Of a stretch of DNA of 64,000 nt, positions 9,170 to 18,203 are shown in pieces. The notes beneath the pieces were generated by a model, which ran no database searches, had not been told where the DNA came from, and was given only the letters and a program-made list of their open reading frames with translations. The position numbers were made by a program, and so were the translations under genes. The stretch lies in the NCBI GenBank assembly GCA_020635955.1, contig JACJYW010000005.1:1-64000 (forward strand), given 5' to 3'. This DNA comes from Crocinitomicaceae bacterium (GTDB lineage Bacteria > Bacteroidota > Bacteroidia > Flavobacteriales_D > Crocinitomicaceae). How positions within the stretch are numbered: position 1 is the first letter of the stretch; each line of letters begins with the position of its first letter.

Positions 9170-10304
9170 ATTTGAGGATCCATTGTTGATCCTTATAAAT
9201 GTATTCAGGCACATTTACATTTTCGTCTCCAAACAATTTTCTGGAATCATCAATGAATAATTTCATCTGATTGAAACTTTCCATACTATCAAAGAAAGAA
9301 GTGTCCTTTTCATATTGAGCAGCAGGTAATACATAGTATTTTTTCTTACCATCTTCAATGGGTGTATATACCCAGGTTAGAAAATAACCACATTCTTTAA
9401 CAGAGGTTGTTTGCCCTTCTTTTTTAAGCACTAATTTGAACATAGCACCGCCGTTAGTATATCTTTTACGTTGGTTAGAAACATAGTTACCAAGAGAGTA
9501 AGCAATCACCTTTTCTTTATTATCGGCAGTAGTAGTTTTCTCCCAAACCATCTTTTCTAATACATGCGGATGCGCACCTATTATAATGTCTGCTCCGTTT
9601 TCGAATAAGAATTTGCCATTCTCAATTTGATATTCCACGGGCTGAAGTTTGTATTCACTTCCCCAATGCGTTACAACAATGATCTTGTCTACATTTTTGG
9701 ATTTAGCTAATTCAAGATCTGCTTTGATTTGTTCTTTTTCATCCAATAAATTGACAATGGTAGGTTCCGGAAAAGGCAGGCCATTGGTGCCATATGTATA
9801 ATTTAAAATGGCAATTCGCATACAATCGTTCTCAATGATCAATGGGTACCTTTCATTTCTGTCAGCTTTATCTTTAAAGGTACCTGTATGCATGATGTTC
9901 AAAGAATCCAATACCTCTACCGTTCTGATAATTCCTTGTCCTCCTCTATCACAGCTATGATTGTTAGAAGTTACCAGTATATCCATTCCTGCATCCTGAC
10001 AAGCTACGGCTAATTCATCAGGCGAACTGAACTGTGGATAACCTTTGAATGGGGGCCCGGCTAGCGTTACCTCTAAATTTCCAACTGCGATATCCGGCTC
10101 GCTTATAATTCCCTTTACGTATTTAAAACAACTCGTATAATCATAATTTTTAGAGTCCAGATCGTATGCAGATGTAATTTGAGGTCCGTGACCCATAATA
10201 TCTCCCATAAAGATGAGGCTCAACTCCTGATTCACAGAGTCTTTAGGTTGAGCTATCAATAGTTGTGTTAAAGAGCACAGAATTACAGAAAAAATGAATT
10301 TCAT
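9168..10304 (-). CDS. CapA-family protein (poly-gamma-glutamate biosynthesis type, calcineurin-like fold)
   Basis: A 378-residue protein with a signal peptide (MKFIFSVILCSLTQLLIAQ) followed by the PGA_cap/CapA domain. Visible family features are a metal-site-like start (SLIFMGDIMGHGPQ), the block VGNLEVTLAGPP, the SNNHSCDRGGQGI motif, and VVTHWGSEYK with IIGAHPHVLEK near the C-terminal half. These match the metallophosphatase-like fold of CapA proteins, linked in some bacteria to export or anchoring of poly-gamma-glutamate. No capB/capC ligase genes are nearby, so a true capsule role is not supported here; a periplasmic hydrolase or cell-envelope role is equally possible. It is single-gene, convergent with the sigma/anti-sigma pair. 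Confidence 0.85.
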   Translation of the reverse strand: MKFIFSVILCSLTQLLIAQPKDSVNQELSLIFMGDIMGHGPQITSAYDLDSKNYDYTSCFKYVKGIISEPDIAVGNLEVTLAGPPFKGYPQFSSPDELAVACQDAGMDILVTSNNHSCDRGGQGIIRTVEVLDSLNIMHTGTFKDKADRNERYPLIIENDCMRIAILNYTYGTNGLPFPEPTIVNLLDEKEQIKADLELAKSKNVDKIIVVTHWGSEYKLQPVEYQIENGKFLFENGADIIIGAHPHVLEKMVWEKTTTADNKEKVIAYSLGNYVSNQRKRYTNGGAMFKLVLKKEGQTTSVKECGYFLTWVYTPIEDGKKKYYVLPAAQYEKDTSFFDSMESFNQMKLFIDDSRKLFGDENVNVPEYIYKDQQWILK

Positions 10305-10369
10305 GAGAATGATTTTATAATGGTACTACGAATTTGGTACCAAATAGTTAAATAGAAAACCGCTTTTTA

Positions 10370-10618
10370 TTATTCGACAGTTTTAGTTGTTTTCGCGAGA
10401 TAATAAGCATTGATGATAATAATAGCCACATTGGTTCCAATGATTGGCCAGGAAATTTGCGGTAGTATAAATCCATAGGCCACAAAAAGTGAGCATCCTA
10501 CAGTATTTATTATTCGCAACATGCGGATATTCTTCATTAAGAAAGAGCTCAGCACCGCGGCTGAGGCCAAGTATCCCACCCACTCAAATGCAGGGATTCC
10601 AAAGATGAGGTTTTCCAT
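10370..10618 (-). CDS. YgjV-like small inner-membrane protein
   Basis: An 82-residue protein with about three hydrophobic helices. The pattern WVGYLASAAVLSSFLMKNIRMLRIINTVGC, seen here in pieces, is characteristic of the YgjV inner-membrane family: Gly-Tyr in helix 1, then a Lys-Asn-Ile-x-x-Leu-Arg-x-Ile-Asn loop. The size and fold resemble half-size PQ-loop/SemiSWEET transporters, but the motif fits YgjV better. The substrate is unknown. It lies 65 bp upstream of the CapA-like gene on the same strand and may be co-transcribed with it. Confidence 0.7.
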   Translation of the reverse strand: MENLIFGIPAFEWVGYLASAAVLSSFLMKNIRMLRIINTVGCSLFVAYGFILPQISWPIIGTNVAIIIINAYYLAKTTKTVE

Positions 10619-10700
10619 GATGTGGTGAAATTATATAAAATTTGAATGACGGCTCAAATAATCACTAACAAAGCGCAAAGAATAAAATCGTTACACGGAA

Positions 10701-10732
10701 TTAGATAAATACGGGATGTTCGTTTATTTTTG
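10701..10732 (+). promoter_or_regulatory. Candidate promoter immediately before the first CotH gene
   Basis: TATTTTTG at 10725-10732 matches TAnnTTTG, with TTAG at 10701-10704 spaced by 20 bp as a weak -33 element. The box ends only 7 bp before the ATG at 10740, so the transcript would have almost no leader. Confidence 0.4.
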
Positions 10733-10739
10733 GAATTAA

Positions 10740-13076
10740 ATGAAGCGGCTTTTAGTCATATTATTCATCTTAGTTTGTTTAGTTGTTGAAGGACAAGAAC
10801 AATGGCAATTGAATTTTGACCCCATTGGAGGCGTATATGAAGAACCAACTACGGTTAAACTTGATGCAGGTGAAGGAGCCACCATTTATTATACCACTGA
10901 CGGAACAAGACCTCATACTGGATCTCGAAAGTACAGCACCCCTATTCTTGTCAATAATGTCTCGATCATAAGGGCGTTTGCAATAAAAAATGGCAATAGA
11001 ACTGAGCTAAAAACATATACTTATGTATGTGATAGAAAATATGACTTGCCTGTTATTTCGATTACAACAGATTCCGCAAATCTTTGGAATCCTGCCACAG
11101 GTATTTATGTGAAAGGATGTTGCGCAGATACGGTTGAACCTTATTTGGGAGCAAACTATTGGCAAAGCTGGGAAAGAACTGCAAATATTGAAATGTATGA
11201 TGCTGAAGGGCAATTGTGTTTTAATCAGCAAGCAGGGATCTCTATTTTTGGAGGATTTTCAAGATGGCTTCCACAAAAATCAATTGCTGTTATTGCCCGA
11301 TCAAAGTATGGTGACAGTAAGTTCAGATATCCCATTTTTCCCAATAGAGAACACAAGTCATATAAAAGCTTTATCCTTCGCAATTCCGGTGGAGATTTTC
11401 AACGTACTCATTTGAGAGATGCTTTTATGACTCAGATGGCTAAACCAACCGGATTGGCAATTCAGGAATATCAACCAGCTGTTGTTTTTATTAATGGTGA
11501 ATATTGGGGTATTCAGAACATCAGAGAAAAGATCAGTGAGCACTATTTAGAGCAGAACTATGGCGTGGATAAAGATAACGTGGATATCCTAAGACAAAAT
11601 GGAGTTAAAAGGCATGGTTCTTCAGCTAATTATAAGAAGTTGTTAGCGTATTTGAATACCCATGACCTTTCCAATGACAAGAATGTTGATGAGCTTAGAA
11701 AATTTATGGATGTTGATGACTTCATCAGATACAATATTGCTGAGGTTTATAGTGACAATAGAGATGCTGGAGGTAATATCAGATATTGGAGAGAGCGAAC
11801 AGACACTTCGAAATGGCGTTGGGTATACTACGATATTGATCAGGGATTAGGAAATAATGCGCCCAGAGGGTATGAGCGAAACACATTGTTAAAGTTTACT
11901 TCTGTTAACAACGAGAGCTGGCCTGATCCGCCCTGGTCAACTCTCATTATTAGGAAACTTTTAGAGAATAAAAAATTAGAACAACAATATATCAACACCT
12001 TTGCGGATCATCTCAATGTGTATTATCATCCTGACACAGCGAATAAATTATTGGATAGCATGGTCAATTTGATAGACTACGAAATTGGTTTTCATCAAAA
12101 ACGTTGGGGCTCTAGTTATGAAAACTGGAAACATCAATTAGGGATTTTAAGGAAGTTCATTGATAAGAGACCATACTTCTGTCGTCAGCATTTAATGCAG
12201 AAATTCAATTTGAAGGACACTGTTGACGTAGAGATTATTCACCCGGGTGATGAAATGTGTGATATTCTATTTAATTCTCTTCAATTAAAACAGAATTTTA
12301 AAGGCGTTTATTTTGAAGGTGTTCCGGTGACTATTACAGTCATTGTACTTCATGATTATGAGTTTGTGGGCTGGGAAGATACAGAGGATAGATCGCCAAC
12401 AAGAACTATAACTCCTGATGGGAATATCAGCCTTAAGCCGATTGTCCAACCAAAACGAAAAAGTCATTTTGCTAACCAGGTTATATTCAATGAAATTGTT
12501 TGTTATCAATTGGATGGCGATAGTTGTGGTGACTGGGTAGAATTATTTAATAGATCTGATAAGGAAATAGACCTTTCGGGATGGACATTCACAGAACGAG
12601 GATATAAAAATGGATGGGAATTACCACAAGACACCAGGCTACCTGCAAGCGGCTATTTAGTTCTGACAGAGAACCGTGATAATTTTAAATCATATTATAG
12701 CGCAGATTCAGTGGTGGCTATTGGAAATTTTGAATTTGGTCTTTCCAGTCAGGGAGAAGGCATTAAGCTGTATGACGCGGAGGGTTATATCGTGGATTCA
12801 TTGACGTATTCAGTATCGTTAATGGAGCCGCTGGACAGCAATTTTGCAATTGCCTTAAAACATCCGGATTCTACAGGGTTTTGGTCATCCTGGATCTATG
12901 AAAGGCCGAGCCCTTCTTATATGAATGATTCCTATCGGAGTCATCTACAACATGAAGCAGATAAACGTTATTGGACAAAGGTATTCTACATAGGGGGTGG
13001 CAGCTTTTTTTTTATCTTGGTCGGTGGAGTATTATTTATCCGATCTTATAGGAAAAAACATTTGAACGTGCAGTAA
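10740..13076 (+). CDS. CotH-kinase family surface protein with chitobiase-like, lamin-tail and C-terminal membrane segments
   Basis: A 778-residue exported protein (signal peptide MKRLLVILFILVCLVVEGQ). Domains in order: a CHB_HEX_C-like beta domain, about 20-115 (GATIYYTTDGTRPHTGSRKY); a CotH kinase domain, about 120-500 (hallmarks INGEYWGIQNIREKISEHYL and WRWVYYDIDQGLGNN, the latter with the acidic metal-binding segment); a small beta region to about 575; a lamin-tail domain, about 590-700 (VIFNEIVC ... GDWVELFNRSDKEIDLSGW); and one transmembrane helix near 748-768 followed by a basic tail. CotH proteins are atypical kinases that phosphorylate spore-coat or secreted proteins. The role in this organism is unknown. 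The C-terminal helix suggests anchoring in a membrane instead of T9SS export, unlike the second CotH protein at 45154-47700. Confidence 0.85.
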   Translation: MKRLLVILFILVCLVVEGQEQWQLNFDPIGGVYEEPTTVKLDAGEGATIYYTTDGTRPHTGSRKYSTPILVNNVSIIRAFAIKNGNRTELKTYTYVCDRKYDLPVISITTDSANLWNPATGIYVKGCCADTVEPYLGANYWQSWERTANIEMYDAEGQLCFNQQAGISIFGGFSRWLPQKSIAVIARSKYGDSKFRYPIFPNREHKSYKSFILRNSGGDFQRTHLRDAFMTQMAKPTGLAIQEYQPAVVFINGEYWGIQNIREKISEHYLEQNYGVDKDNVDILRQNGVKRHGSSANYKKLLAYLNTHDLSNDKNVDELRKFMDVDDFIRYNIAEVYSDNRDAGGNIRYWRERTDTSKWRWVYYDIDQGLGNNAPRGYERNTLLKFTSVNNESWPDPPWSTLIIRKLLENKKLEQQYINTFADHLNVYYHPDTANKLLDSMVNLIDYEIGFHQKRWGSSYENWKHQLGILRKFIDKRPYFCRQHLMQKFNLKDTVDVEIIHPGDEMCDILFNSLQLKQNFKGVYFEGVPVTITVIVLHDYEFVGWEDTEDRSPTRTITPDGNISLKPIVQPKRKSHFANQVIFNEIVCYQLDGDSCGDWVELFNRSDKEIDLSGWTFTERGYKNGWELPQDTRLPASGYLVLTENRDNFKSYYSADSVVAIGNFEFGLSSQGEGIKLYDAEGYIVDSLTYSVSLMEPLDSNFAIALKHPDSTGFWSSWIYERPSPSYMNDSYRSHLQHEADKRYWTKVFYIGGGSFFFILVGGVLFIRSYRKKHLNVQ

Positions 13077-13212
13077 AGGGTTTGGGTCGCTTTCATATTG
13101 TAATAATATCTATTTAAAGAGAAATAGCTTCATTTCGTAGATTTTAAGTCTAAATACCTAACGCTAGTTGTTAATTTTACGTTAGTACAGATAGAATTTC
13201 TGTCTTTTGGAA

Positions 13213-14190
13213 ATGAAGAACTTTCTTTTGTTAATATTAGTGATAGGGCTGGGAATTACTCATGCTTTTTCGATAACAACAACAGCTGTTACATCTGGTG
13301 ATTGGACGGACGGAGGGAATTGGGATAATGGAGCTCCTGGTTGTTTTGATAGTATTGTTATTCCTGCTGGAATTCAGATAGATATGACAGGGAACGAGAA
13401 TCTAACTGCGTGTAGCCCTATTGTTGTTTATGTTGCTGGAGTACTGTATTTTAACCAGGGAACTCAATTGAACTTATCTTGTGGGTCTTATGTATACATT
13501 GAGTCTGGAGGGTCCATTCAGGCGAATAATTATTCTAATAATGGTAAAAAGATTGATATATGTGGTGACAACTATTGGAAAGGAAAGGATGGGCAAGTGA
13601 GTGGCCCAACCGTATTAGGACCTTCGGGATTATCAATTGAGTTGTTGAATTTTACCGCAAATTTAAGACAAAATGAAAGGGTAGTTGATCTGAATTGGGT
13701 AACTGTATCTGAAGCAGATAATGATTATTTCACCGTTGAACGAAGTGCTGATGGTTTGAATTGGGAGGCTATTTCGACAGTTGATGGAGCAGGAACAAGC
13801 TCTGTTGAATTGCTTTACGCAGATATTGATCCAAATCCTCAATTTGGTGTTTCCTATTATCGATTGAAACAAACTGATTTTAATGGCAATTACACGTATT
13901 CTCCCATTGTGAGCATAGAAATGTATGCGGAGAATCAGATCCTGATCTATCCTAATCCGGCTGAAAATGGAACAACGATCAACCTTAAGTATGTAGTGGT
14001 TAACTTTCCTGAAGGATTCAGTGGAGACACAGATGTTTCTATCTTTTCTGTAGACGGCAAACTAATCCATAAGGAATGGATCAATGTGACCGAAACCAAA
14101 CAATCTTTGATCAAGTTAGACGAAAAATTTTCTAGTGGATTCTATACCATTCACACAAAATTCGCAAATACGAAGCTTGTAGTGAAGTAG
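13213..14190 (+). CDS. Secreted protein with T9SS type A sorting domain
   Basis: A 325-residue protein; the ATG at 13213 gives a good signal peptide (MKNFLLLILVIGLGITHAF), and the TTG two codons upstream is not needed. Residues about 22-110 are beta-rich, with SGDWTDGGNWDNGAPG and a Gly-rich ladder resembling G8 or pectate-lyase-like beta-helix starts. Residues about 140-235 look like the fibronectin-type domain common before type A sorting signals (DYFTVERSADGLNWE ... YYRLKQTDFNGNYTYSP). The tail from about 243 (ILIYPNPAENGTTINL ... SGFYTIHTKFANTKLVVK) is a classical Por_Secre_tail type A domain, which is cleaved and replaced by an anchor after T9SS export. No enzymatic motif was recognised. 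Confidence 0.85.
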   Translation: MKNFLLLILVIGLGITHAFSITTTAVTSGDWTDGGNWDNGAPGCFDSIVIPAGIQIDMTGNENLTACSPIVVYVAGVLYFNQGTQLNLSCGSYVYIESGGSIQANNYSNNGKKIDICGDNYWKGKDGQVSGPTVLGPSGLSIELLNFTANLRQNERVVDLNWVTVSEADNDYFTVERSADGLNWEAISTVDGAGTSSVELLYADIDPNPQFGVSYYRLKQTDFNGNYTYSPIVSIEMYAENQILIYPNPAENGTTINLKYVVVNFPEGFSGDTDVSIFSVDGKLIHKEWINVTETKQSLIKLDEKFSSGFYTIHTKFANTKLVVK

Positions 14191-14245
14191 TTCGTAAAGA
14201 TTTAATTATCTTTAATCCTATACGAACAAAGAAAATTTTAAAATC

Positions 14246-14809
14246 ATGATTCCATTATTAGTTGTAGGAGGTATTTTGCTTTTGTTGATCATATGGTTTA
14301 TTTCCATCTACAATAAACTCGTTCATTTAAGAAACAATAGAGAAAATGCTTTCGCGGATATTGATGTTCAATTGAAACAGAGACATGATCTTATTCCTCA
14401 ATTAGTGGCGACAGTTAAAGGTTATGCTAAACATGAGGATAGCGTACTAACTAAGGTAACTGAGGCAAGAAACGCAGCTATGAAAGCTGGTACGGTCAAT
14501 GAAAAAATTGCTGCAGAAGCTGCCCTTGCCGGAGCAATGTCACAATTCACTATGCAAATGGAGGCATACCCAGATTTAAAAGCAAATACAAACTTTATGC
14601 ATTTGCAACAAGAAATGGGTGATATAGAAAACAAATTAGCTGCTGTTAGAAGATTCTTCAACTCTGCAACAAAAGAATTGAACAATGGAGTTCAAAAATT
14701 TCCTAGCAATATTATTGCTGGCATGTTCAAATTTGGCCAGGAACCATATTTTGATCTTGGCGTTGTACAAAGAGAAGAGTTAGATAAAGCACCTACTGTA
14801 GAATTCTAA
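14246..14809 (+). CDS. lemA: LemA family protein
   Basis: A 187-residue LemA protein, full length for the family. It has one N-terminal transmembrane helix (residues about 3-25) followed by the conserved NxLVHLRNNRENAFADIDVQLKQRHDLIPQLV segment (read here in part) and a long helical domain with ARNAAM and FNSATKELN motifs. The function of LemA is poorly defined; it is conserved next to M48 metalloproteases or TPM-domain proteins and may present or regulate membrane-protein turnover. The next gene, an M48 protease, starts 1 bp after the stop, so they form an operon. A TATCTTTA box about 35 bp upstream may belong to its promoter. Confidence 0.93.
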   Translation: MIPLLVVGGILLLLIIWFISIYNKLVHLRNNRENAFADIDVQLKQRHDLIPQLVATVKGYAKHEDSVLTKVTEARNAAMKAGTVNEKIAAEAALAGAMSQFTMQMEAYPDLKANTNFMHLQQEMGDIENKLAAVRRFFNSATKELNNGVQKFPSNIIAGMFKFGQEPYFDLGVVQREELDKAPTVEF

Positions 14810-14810
14810 T

Positions 14811-15746
14811 ATGCCTACTTACAAAGGTCTTCATGGCCAGATCCGAAGTAACAATTTTAGATCTGCTCTTTTGCTGATCGGTTTTCCTACCATCATTATT
14901 GCTGCTATTTGGGCTGTAATGATCGGAATGAACAATGGCGTTTGGGATGAGTACGTTCAACGTGATTTCTTGAGGGTACTTCCTATTGCCCTTGGAGCTG
15001 TGGGCATATGGTTCCTAATTGCCTTTTTATTTCATTCGCAGATGATTCAGTACTCTGTTCATTCCAAACCATTGGAAAGAAAAGAGAACATGCGTGTTTA
15101 TAATTTAGTGGAGAATCTGTGTATGTCCGTTGGGATGAAAACCCCAAAGATCTACATCATGGAAACGGACGCTTTAAATGCATTCGCTTCAGGATTAAAT
15201 GATAAAACTTACGCAGTTACTCTTACAAGAGGCATCATTAATACATTGAATGATGAAGAGCTTGAAGGTGTTATTGCTCATGAGCTGGCACATATCAGAA
15301 ACAAGGATGTTAAGTTGTTGATCATTTCTATCATTTTCGTTGGTATTGTCGGATTCATAATGCAAGTGGCCTTTAGATCAGTTTTATATGGAGGACACAA
15401 CCGTAGAAACAATAAGCAGGATGGCAGGTTAATGCTGATCATTTTAGTGGTTAGTGCTATCGCCTATTTATTGACCATATTGTTCCGCTTTGCGCTCTCT
15501 CGTAAACGTGAATATATGGCAGATGCCGGTGCTGTTGAAATGACTAAAAGACCAGACGCCTTGGCTTCTGCTTTGCGTAAGATCTCAGGTCACTCGGTAG
15601 TAGAGGATGTTAGAAGTGATGATGTCAAAGGCATGTTCATTGAAAACAATCCAAAAGAGACTCAGTCAGCTTTATCTGGGTTAAGTGGTCTTTTCGCAAC
15701 ACATCCGCCTATTCAAAAGAGAATTGCCTTTTTAGAGCAAGTTTAA
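14811..15746 (+). CDS. M48-family membrane metalloprotease (HtpX-like)
   Basis: A 311-residue membrane protease. Hydrophobic helices occur near residues 20-40, 55-75, 170-190 and 200-222. The zinc motif HELAH is at residues 157-161 (GVIAHELAHIRNKDV), and the third ligand is the Glu in SRKREYMADAGAVEM near 232, the standard gluzincin arrangement. HtpX-like proteases degrade misfolded or damaged inner-membrane proteins. Co-transcription with lemA (1-bp gap) is the common LemA-M48 pair. The glycosyltransferase gene follows after 4 bp and may be in the same transcript. Confidence 0.93.
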   Translation: MPTYKGLHGQIRSNNFRSALLLIGFPTIIIAAIWAVMIGMNNGVWDEYVQRDFLRVLPIALGAVGIWFLIAFLFHSQMIQYSVHSKPLERKENMRVYNLVENLCMSVGMKTPKIYIMETDALNAFASGLNDKTYAVTLTRGIINTLNDEELEGVIAHELAHIRNKDVKLLIISIIFVGIVGFIMQVAFRSVLYGGHNRRNNKQDGRLMLIILVVSAIAYLLTILFRFALSRKREYMADAGAVEMTKRPDALASALRKISGHSVVEDVRSDDVKGMFIENNPKETQSALSGLSGLFATHPPIQKRIAFLEQV

Positions 15747-15750
15747 TTAG

Positions 15751-16875
15751 ATGGATCAAAAGTTTACTATTGCTTTTTACTGTAGTTCTGTGAGCTGGGG
15801 TGGTTTAGAAATGAACATCTTCAAAAGAGCTTTATGGATGAAAGAAAGAGGGCATCAGGTTTTCCTTTATTGTGTTAAAGACAGTTCGCTTCATAAAGAA
15901 GCCATTGATCAACTTGAAATTCAATTAATAAATCGAAATAAAAAGGGACTTGATCTTAAGAATGCGAGAGTATTAAAGAAAAGTTTTGTTTCTAAGAATA
16001 TACAGTTTGTTTGGTGTACCGATAAGCGGGATATATCCGTGTTGGGATCTGCCAAAAAGATGTCTTCAAATGCATTTAAACTGGTGTATCAACAGCAAAT
16101 GCAATTTGGTATCCCTAAAAAAGATTGGTGGCATACCCGAATTTTTAGAAGAATTGACATTTGGATAGCTCCTCTCAATTATTTAAAAGATCAGGTAAAG
16201 GAACAAACCAAATTTCCAATTGATCGCGTTCATGTGATTCCATTAACCATGGATATTGATCAATTTATCAATGCATTACCTACAAGAATAGAAGCAAGAG
16301 AGTACTTTAATTTAAAGGAAAGTGATGTTGTTGTAGGTATGATGGGCAGGATAGATTATGCCAAATCACAACAGTTTGTAAAAGATGTTGTATCAGAAAT
16401 AATGCCTTCATATTCCAATTTGAAAATGGTAATGGTTGGGAATAAAACTGAAGGTGAATGGGCAGATTATTACGACCACTTATTAAAAGATATTCAGGAG
16501 AATCATGCTGATGGGTCAATACAGATCTATCCGTTTATGAAGAAGATTGGGTTATTTTATCAGGCGATTGACATCTTCGTGATGGCTTCAAAGAATGAGA
16601 CGTTTGGAATGGTCACGGTTGAAGCTATGCTGGCGGGGAAAAAAATTGCGGGTACTAATGCAGCAGGAACAAAAGAGTTGCTTCATGAGGGAATGTATGG
16701 TTATTACTTTAACTGGATAGATGCGCCTTCTCTCAAGAAAGCATTGATAGAAATCCTTGATCATCCAAATGAAGCCAATAAAAAAGCTGAAACTGCAAGG
16801 GTTTATGCGGCTTCAGCTTTTTCTCATATTTCAGAATGTGAGAAGATCGAAGAGATCTTTACCCATTCTTCATAG
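15751..16875 (+). CDS. Glycosyltransferase family 4-like protein
   Basis: A 374-residue GT-B fold glycosyltransferase. The N-terminal half opens with IAFYCSSVSWGGLEMNI, the Gly-Gly loop typical of GT4 acceptor domains. The C-terminal half has MGRIDYAKSQ and the donor-site motif NETFGMVTVEAMLAG (the E-x7-E-like signature), ending in a helix. It presumably transfers a sugar from a nucleotide-sugar to a lipid-linked or surface glycan. No other polysaccharide genes are nearby, so the product is unknown. It starts 4 bp after the M48 protease gene and is probably the third gene of that operon. Confidence 0.88.
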   Translation: MDQKFTIAFYCSSVSWGGLEMNIFKRALWMKERGHQVFLYCVKDSSLHKEAIDQLEIQLINRNKKGLDLKNARVLKKSFVSKNIQFVWCTDKRDISVLGSAKKMSSNAFKLVYQQQMQFGIPKKDWWHTRIFRRIDIWIAPLNYLKDQVKEQTKFPIDRVHVIPLTMDIDQFINALPTRIEAREYFNLKESDVVVGMMGRIDYAKSQQFVKDVVSEIMPSYSNLKMVMVGNKTEGEWADYYDHLLKDIQENHADGSIQIYPFMKKIGLFYQAIDIFVMASKNETFGMVTVEAMLAGKKIAGTNAAGTKELLHEGMYGYYFNWIDAPSLKKALIEILDHPNEANKKAETARVYAASAFSHISECEKIEEIFTHSS

Positions 16876-16993
16876 GGTTTGGTATTTGAAAAAATTTTAC
16901 GGTTGTGAAGCTATTTACAAAATGTGTTCCATCTTTGAATTATTCGATAACCAACATTCATATTCAGATGAATGAACGCTCATTTAATTAGTG

Positions 16994-18127
16994 ATGTCGA
17001 ACAAACGAAAAGAGAAGAAAAAGGGTTTTTGGACTAAATATGCCGAGCAACAGATAAAGAAGAATCGGCAAATTCAGGTTGATGCGGAGTTATTTCTTTT
17101 ATCCGAAAAGGAGATACAAATCCTCAGATCTATCCGAATTAAGACATTTGTAAAGGCAGGAATAGCTGGAACACTAGGGGTTTTGTTATTATATGTTCCT
17201 TATCATCTATTTGGTGAAGCATTGTTTCCTATGAATCATATTTGGATTCCTGGTTACGAGGAGTATGTAGATCTTGAAGTGTTATTTTTGATCTATTCAA
17301 CCGTTCTGGTTTTCATTGAAATATGGTATTTAACCTTCATTAATGTTAAAGCGGTTTCTTCTATTGCAGATGTTTGTGGACATCCAAACCCCATAGATGA
17401 GAATTATGATCATAATGTGAATGCATTGATTGCTGTTGGGTTAGAAAAGAAGCAAAAGGAATTAAAAGCAATTGGTATAGATCCTTATGAAGGATTGTCT
17501 AAAGTTGGGGTAGTTATATTTCAATTTTTATTGAAGCTTAAAGCCACAGCTAGCAATATGTTGTTTAGGGTATTAGTAAAAAAGGTTCTAGGTAGATATG
17601 CGCTACGTTTGGTTCTAGATCTGGCTGGAATACCCGTATATGCCTTTTGGAACATTCTGGGGGCACGTAAAGTGATGAATGAGGCGAGAGTTAGGGTTAT
17701 GGCTCCCCCACTTATTAAACGTTGCTCAGAGGTCTTATTTGAAGAACAAAAGGATAATCCTGAGTTCATCAAGCACATTTATGATACTTTACAATTGATC
17801 TCTGAATCAAAACGATCATTTCATTACAATCATTTTTTATTGAGTATAACTATGCTCAACAAGTTTGGAATTGAGGTCAAGGAGGAACCGGTTTATAATG
17901 AAGATTTTTTAGAAGAGATCCCTACACTGAGCGCTAAAACACGGGATGGAATTGAAAAGCTTTTCATTTTTGGTATTATGATAGATGGCCGATTGTCTTA
18001 TCGTGAACGCAAAGCCATTCGATATCTCAAGGAAAAGAATGTATTGGAATACAAAGAAGAAGACATTGTAGTTTGGTCTAGAGACTATTTCAACGGAAGG
18101 GGTATTGAAGCCTTTTTTGCAGCTTAA
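16994..18127 (+). CDS. Unrecognised membrane protein with a TerB-like C-terminal helical tail
   Basis: A 377-residue protein; the ATG at 16994 is preferred over the GTG one codon earlier. It has a very basic N-terminus (repeated Lys/Arg in the first 12 residues), two clear hydrophobic segments near 52-72 and 95-125, a long helical region, and a third hydrophobic stretch near 200-220. The C-terminus (about 315-377, with IDGRLSYRERKAIRYLKEK) resembles the acidic/helical pattern of TerB-like domains. I cannot name a function; similar architectures are annotated as conserved hypothetical membrane proteins. It lies 118 bp after the glycosyltransferase and converges with a SpoIIE phosphatase gene across a small duplicated element. 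Confidence 0.6.
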   Translation: MSNKRKEKKKGFWTKYAEQQIKKNRQIQVDAELFLLSEKEIQILRSIRIKTFVKAGIAGTLGVLLLYVPYHLFGEALFPMNHIWIPGYEEYVDLEVLFLIYSTVLVFIEIWYLTFINVKAVSSIADVCGHPNPIDENYDHNVNALIAVGLEKKQKELKAIGIDPYEGLSKVGVVIFQFLLKLKATASNMLFRVLVKKVLGRYALRLVLDLAGIPVYAFWNILGARKVMNEARVRVMAPPLIKRCSEVLFEEQKDNPEFIKHIYDTLQLISESKRSFHYNHFLLSITMLNKFGIEVKEEPVYNEDFLEEIPTLSAKTRDGIEKLFIFGIMIDGRLSYRERKAIRYLKEKNVLEYKEEDIVVWSRDYFNGRGIEAFFAA

Positions 18128-18203
18128 ATTTTAATTCCCATTACCCTTCGACAAGCTCGGGACAGGCTGCTTATGGGAATAATTATATTTTAATTCCCAT
18201 TAC
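18128..18203. repeat. 17-bp direct repeat flanking a short palindromic element between convergent genes
   Basis: ATTTTAATTCCCATTAC occurs at 18128-18144 and again, perfectly, at 18187-18203. The second copy is the end of the coding sequence of the downstream SpoIIE gene (codons for VMGIKI). Between them is CTTCGACAAGCTCGGGACAG, a motif I know as part of short interspersed palindromes in many bacterial genomes. ATTCCCAT (18134-18141) and ATGGGAAT (18173-18180) form an inverted repeat around it. The layout looks like a small mobile palindrome with a target duplication, or a tandem duplication; it could also act as a bidirectional terminator. Confidence 0.6.

Noticed and set aside
10033..10041. 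Perfect DnaA-box 9-mer (TGTGGATAA) in the CapA-like gene
   Set aside because: It is a single isolated copy inside a coding region, with no cluster, AT-rich unwinding region or dnaA gene nearby, so an origin cannot be called here.
9168..10304. A capsule (poly-gamma-glutamate) locus around the CapA-like protein
   Set aside because: No capB, capC or other capsule genes are nearby; CapA-like proteins also occur alone.
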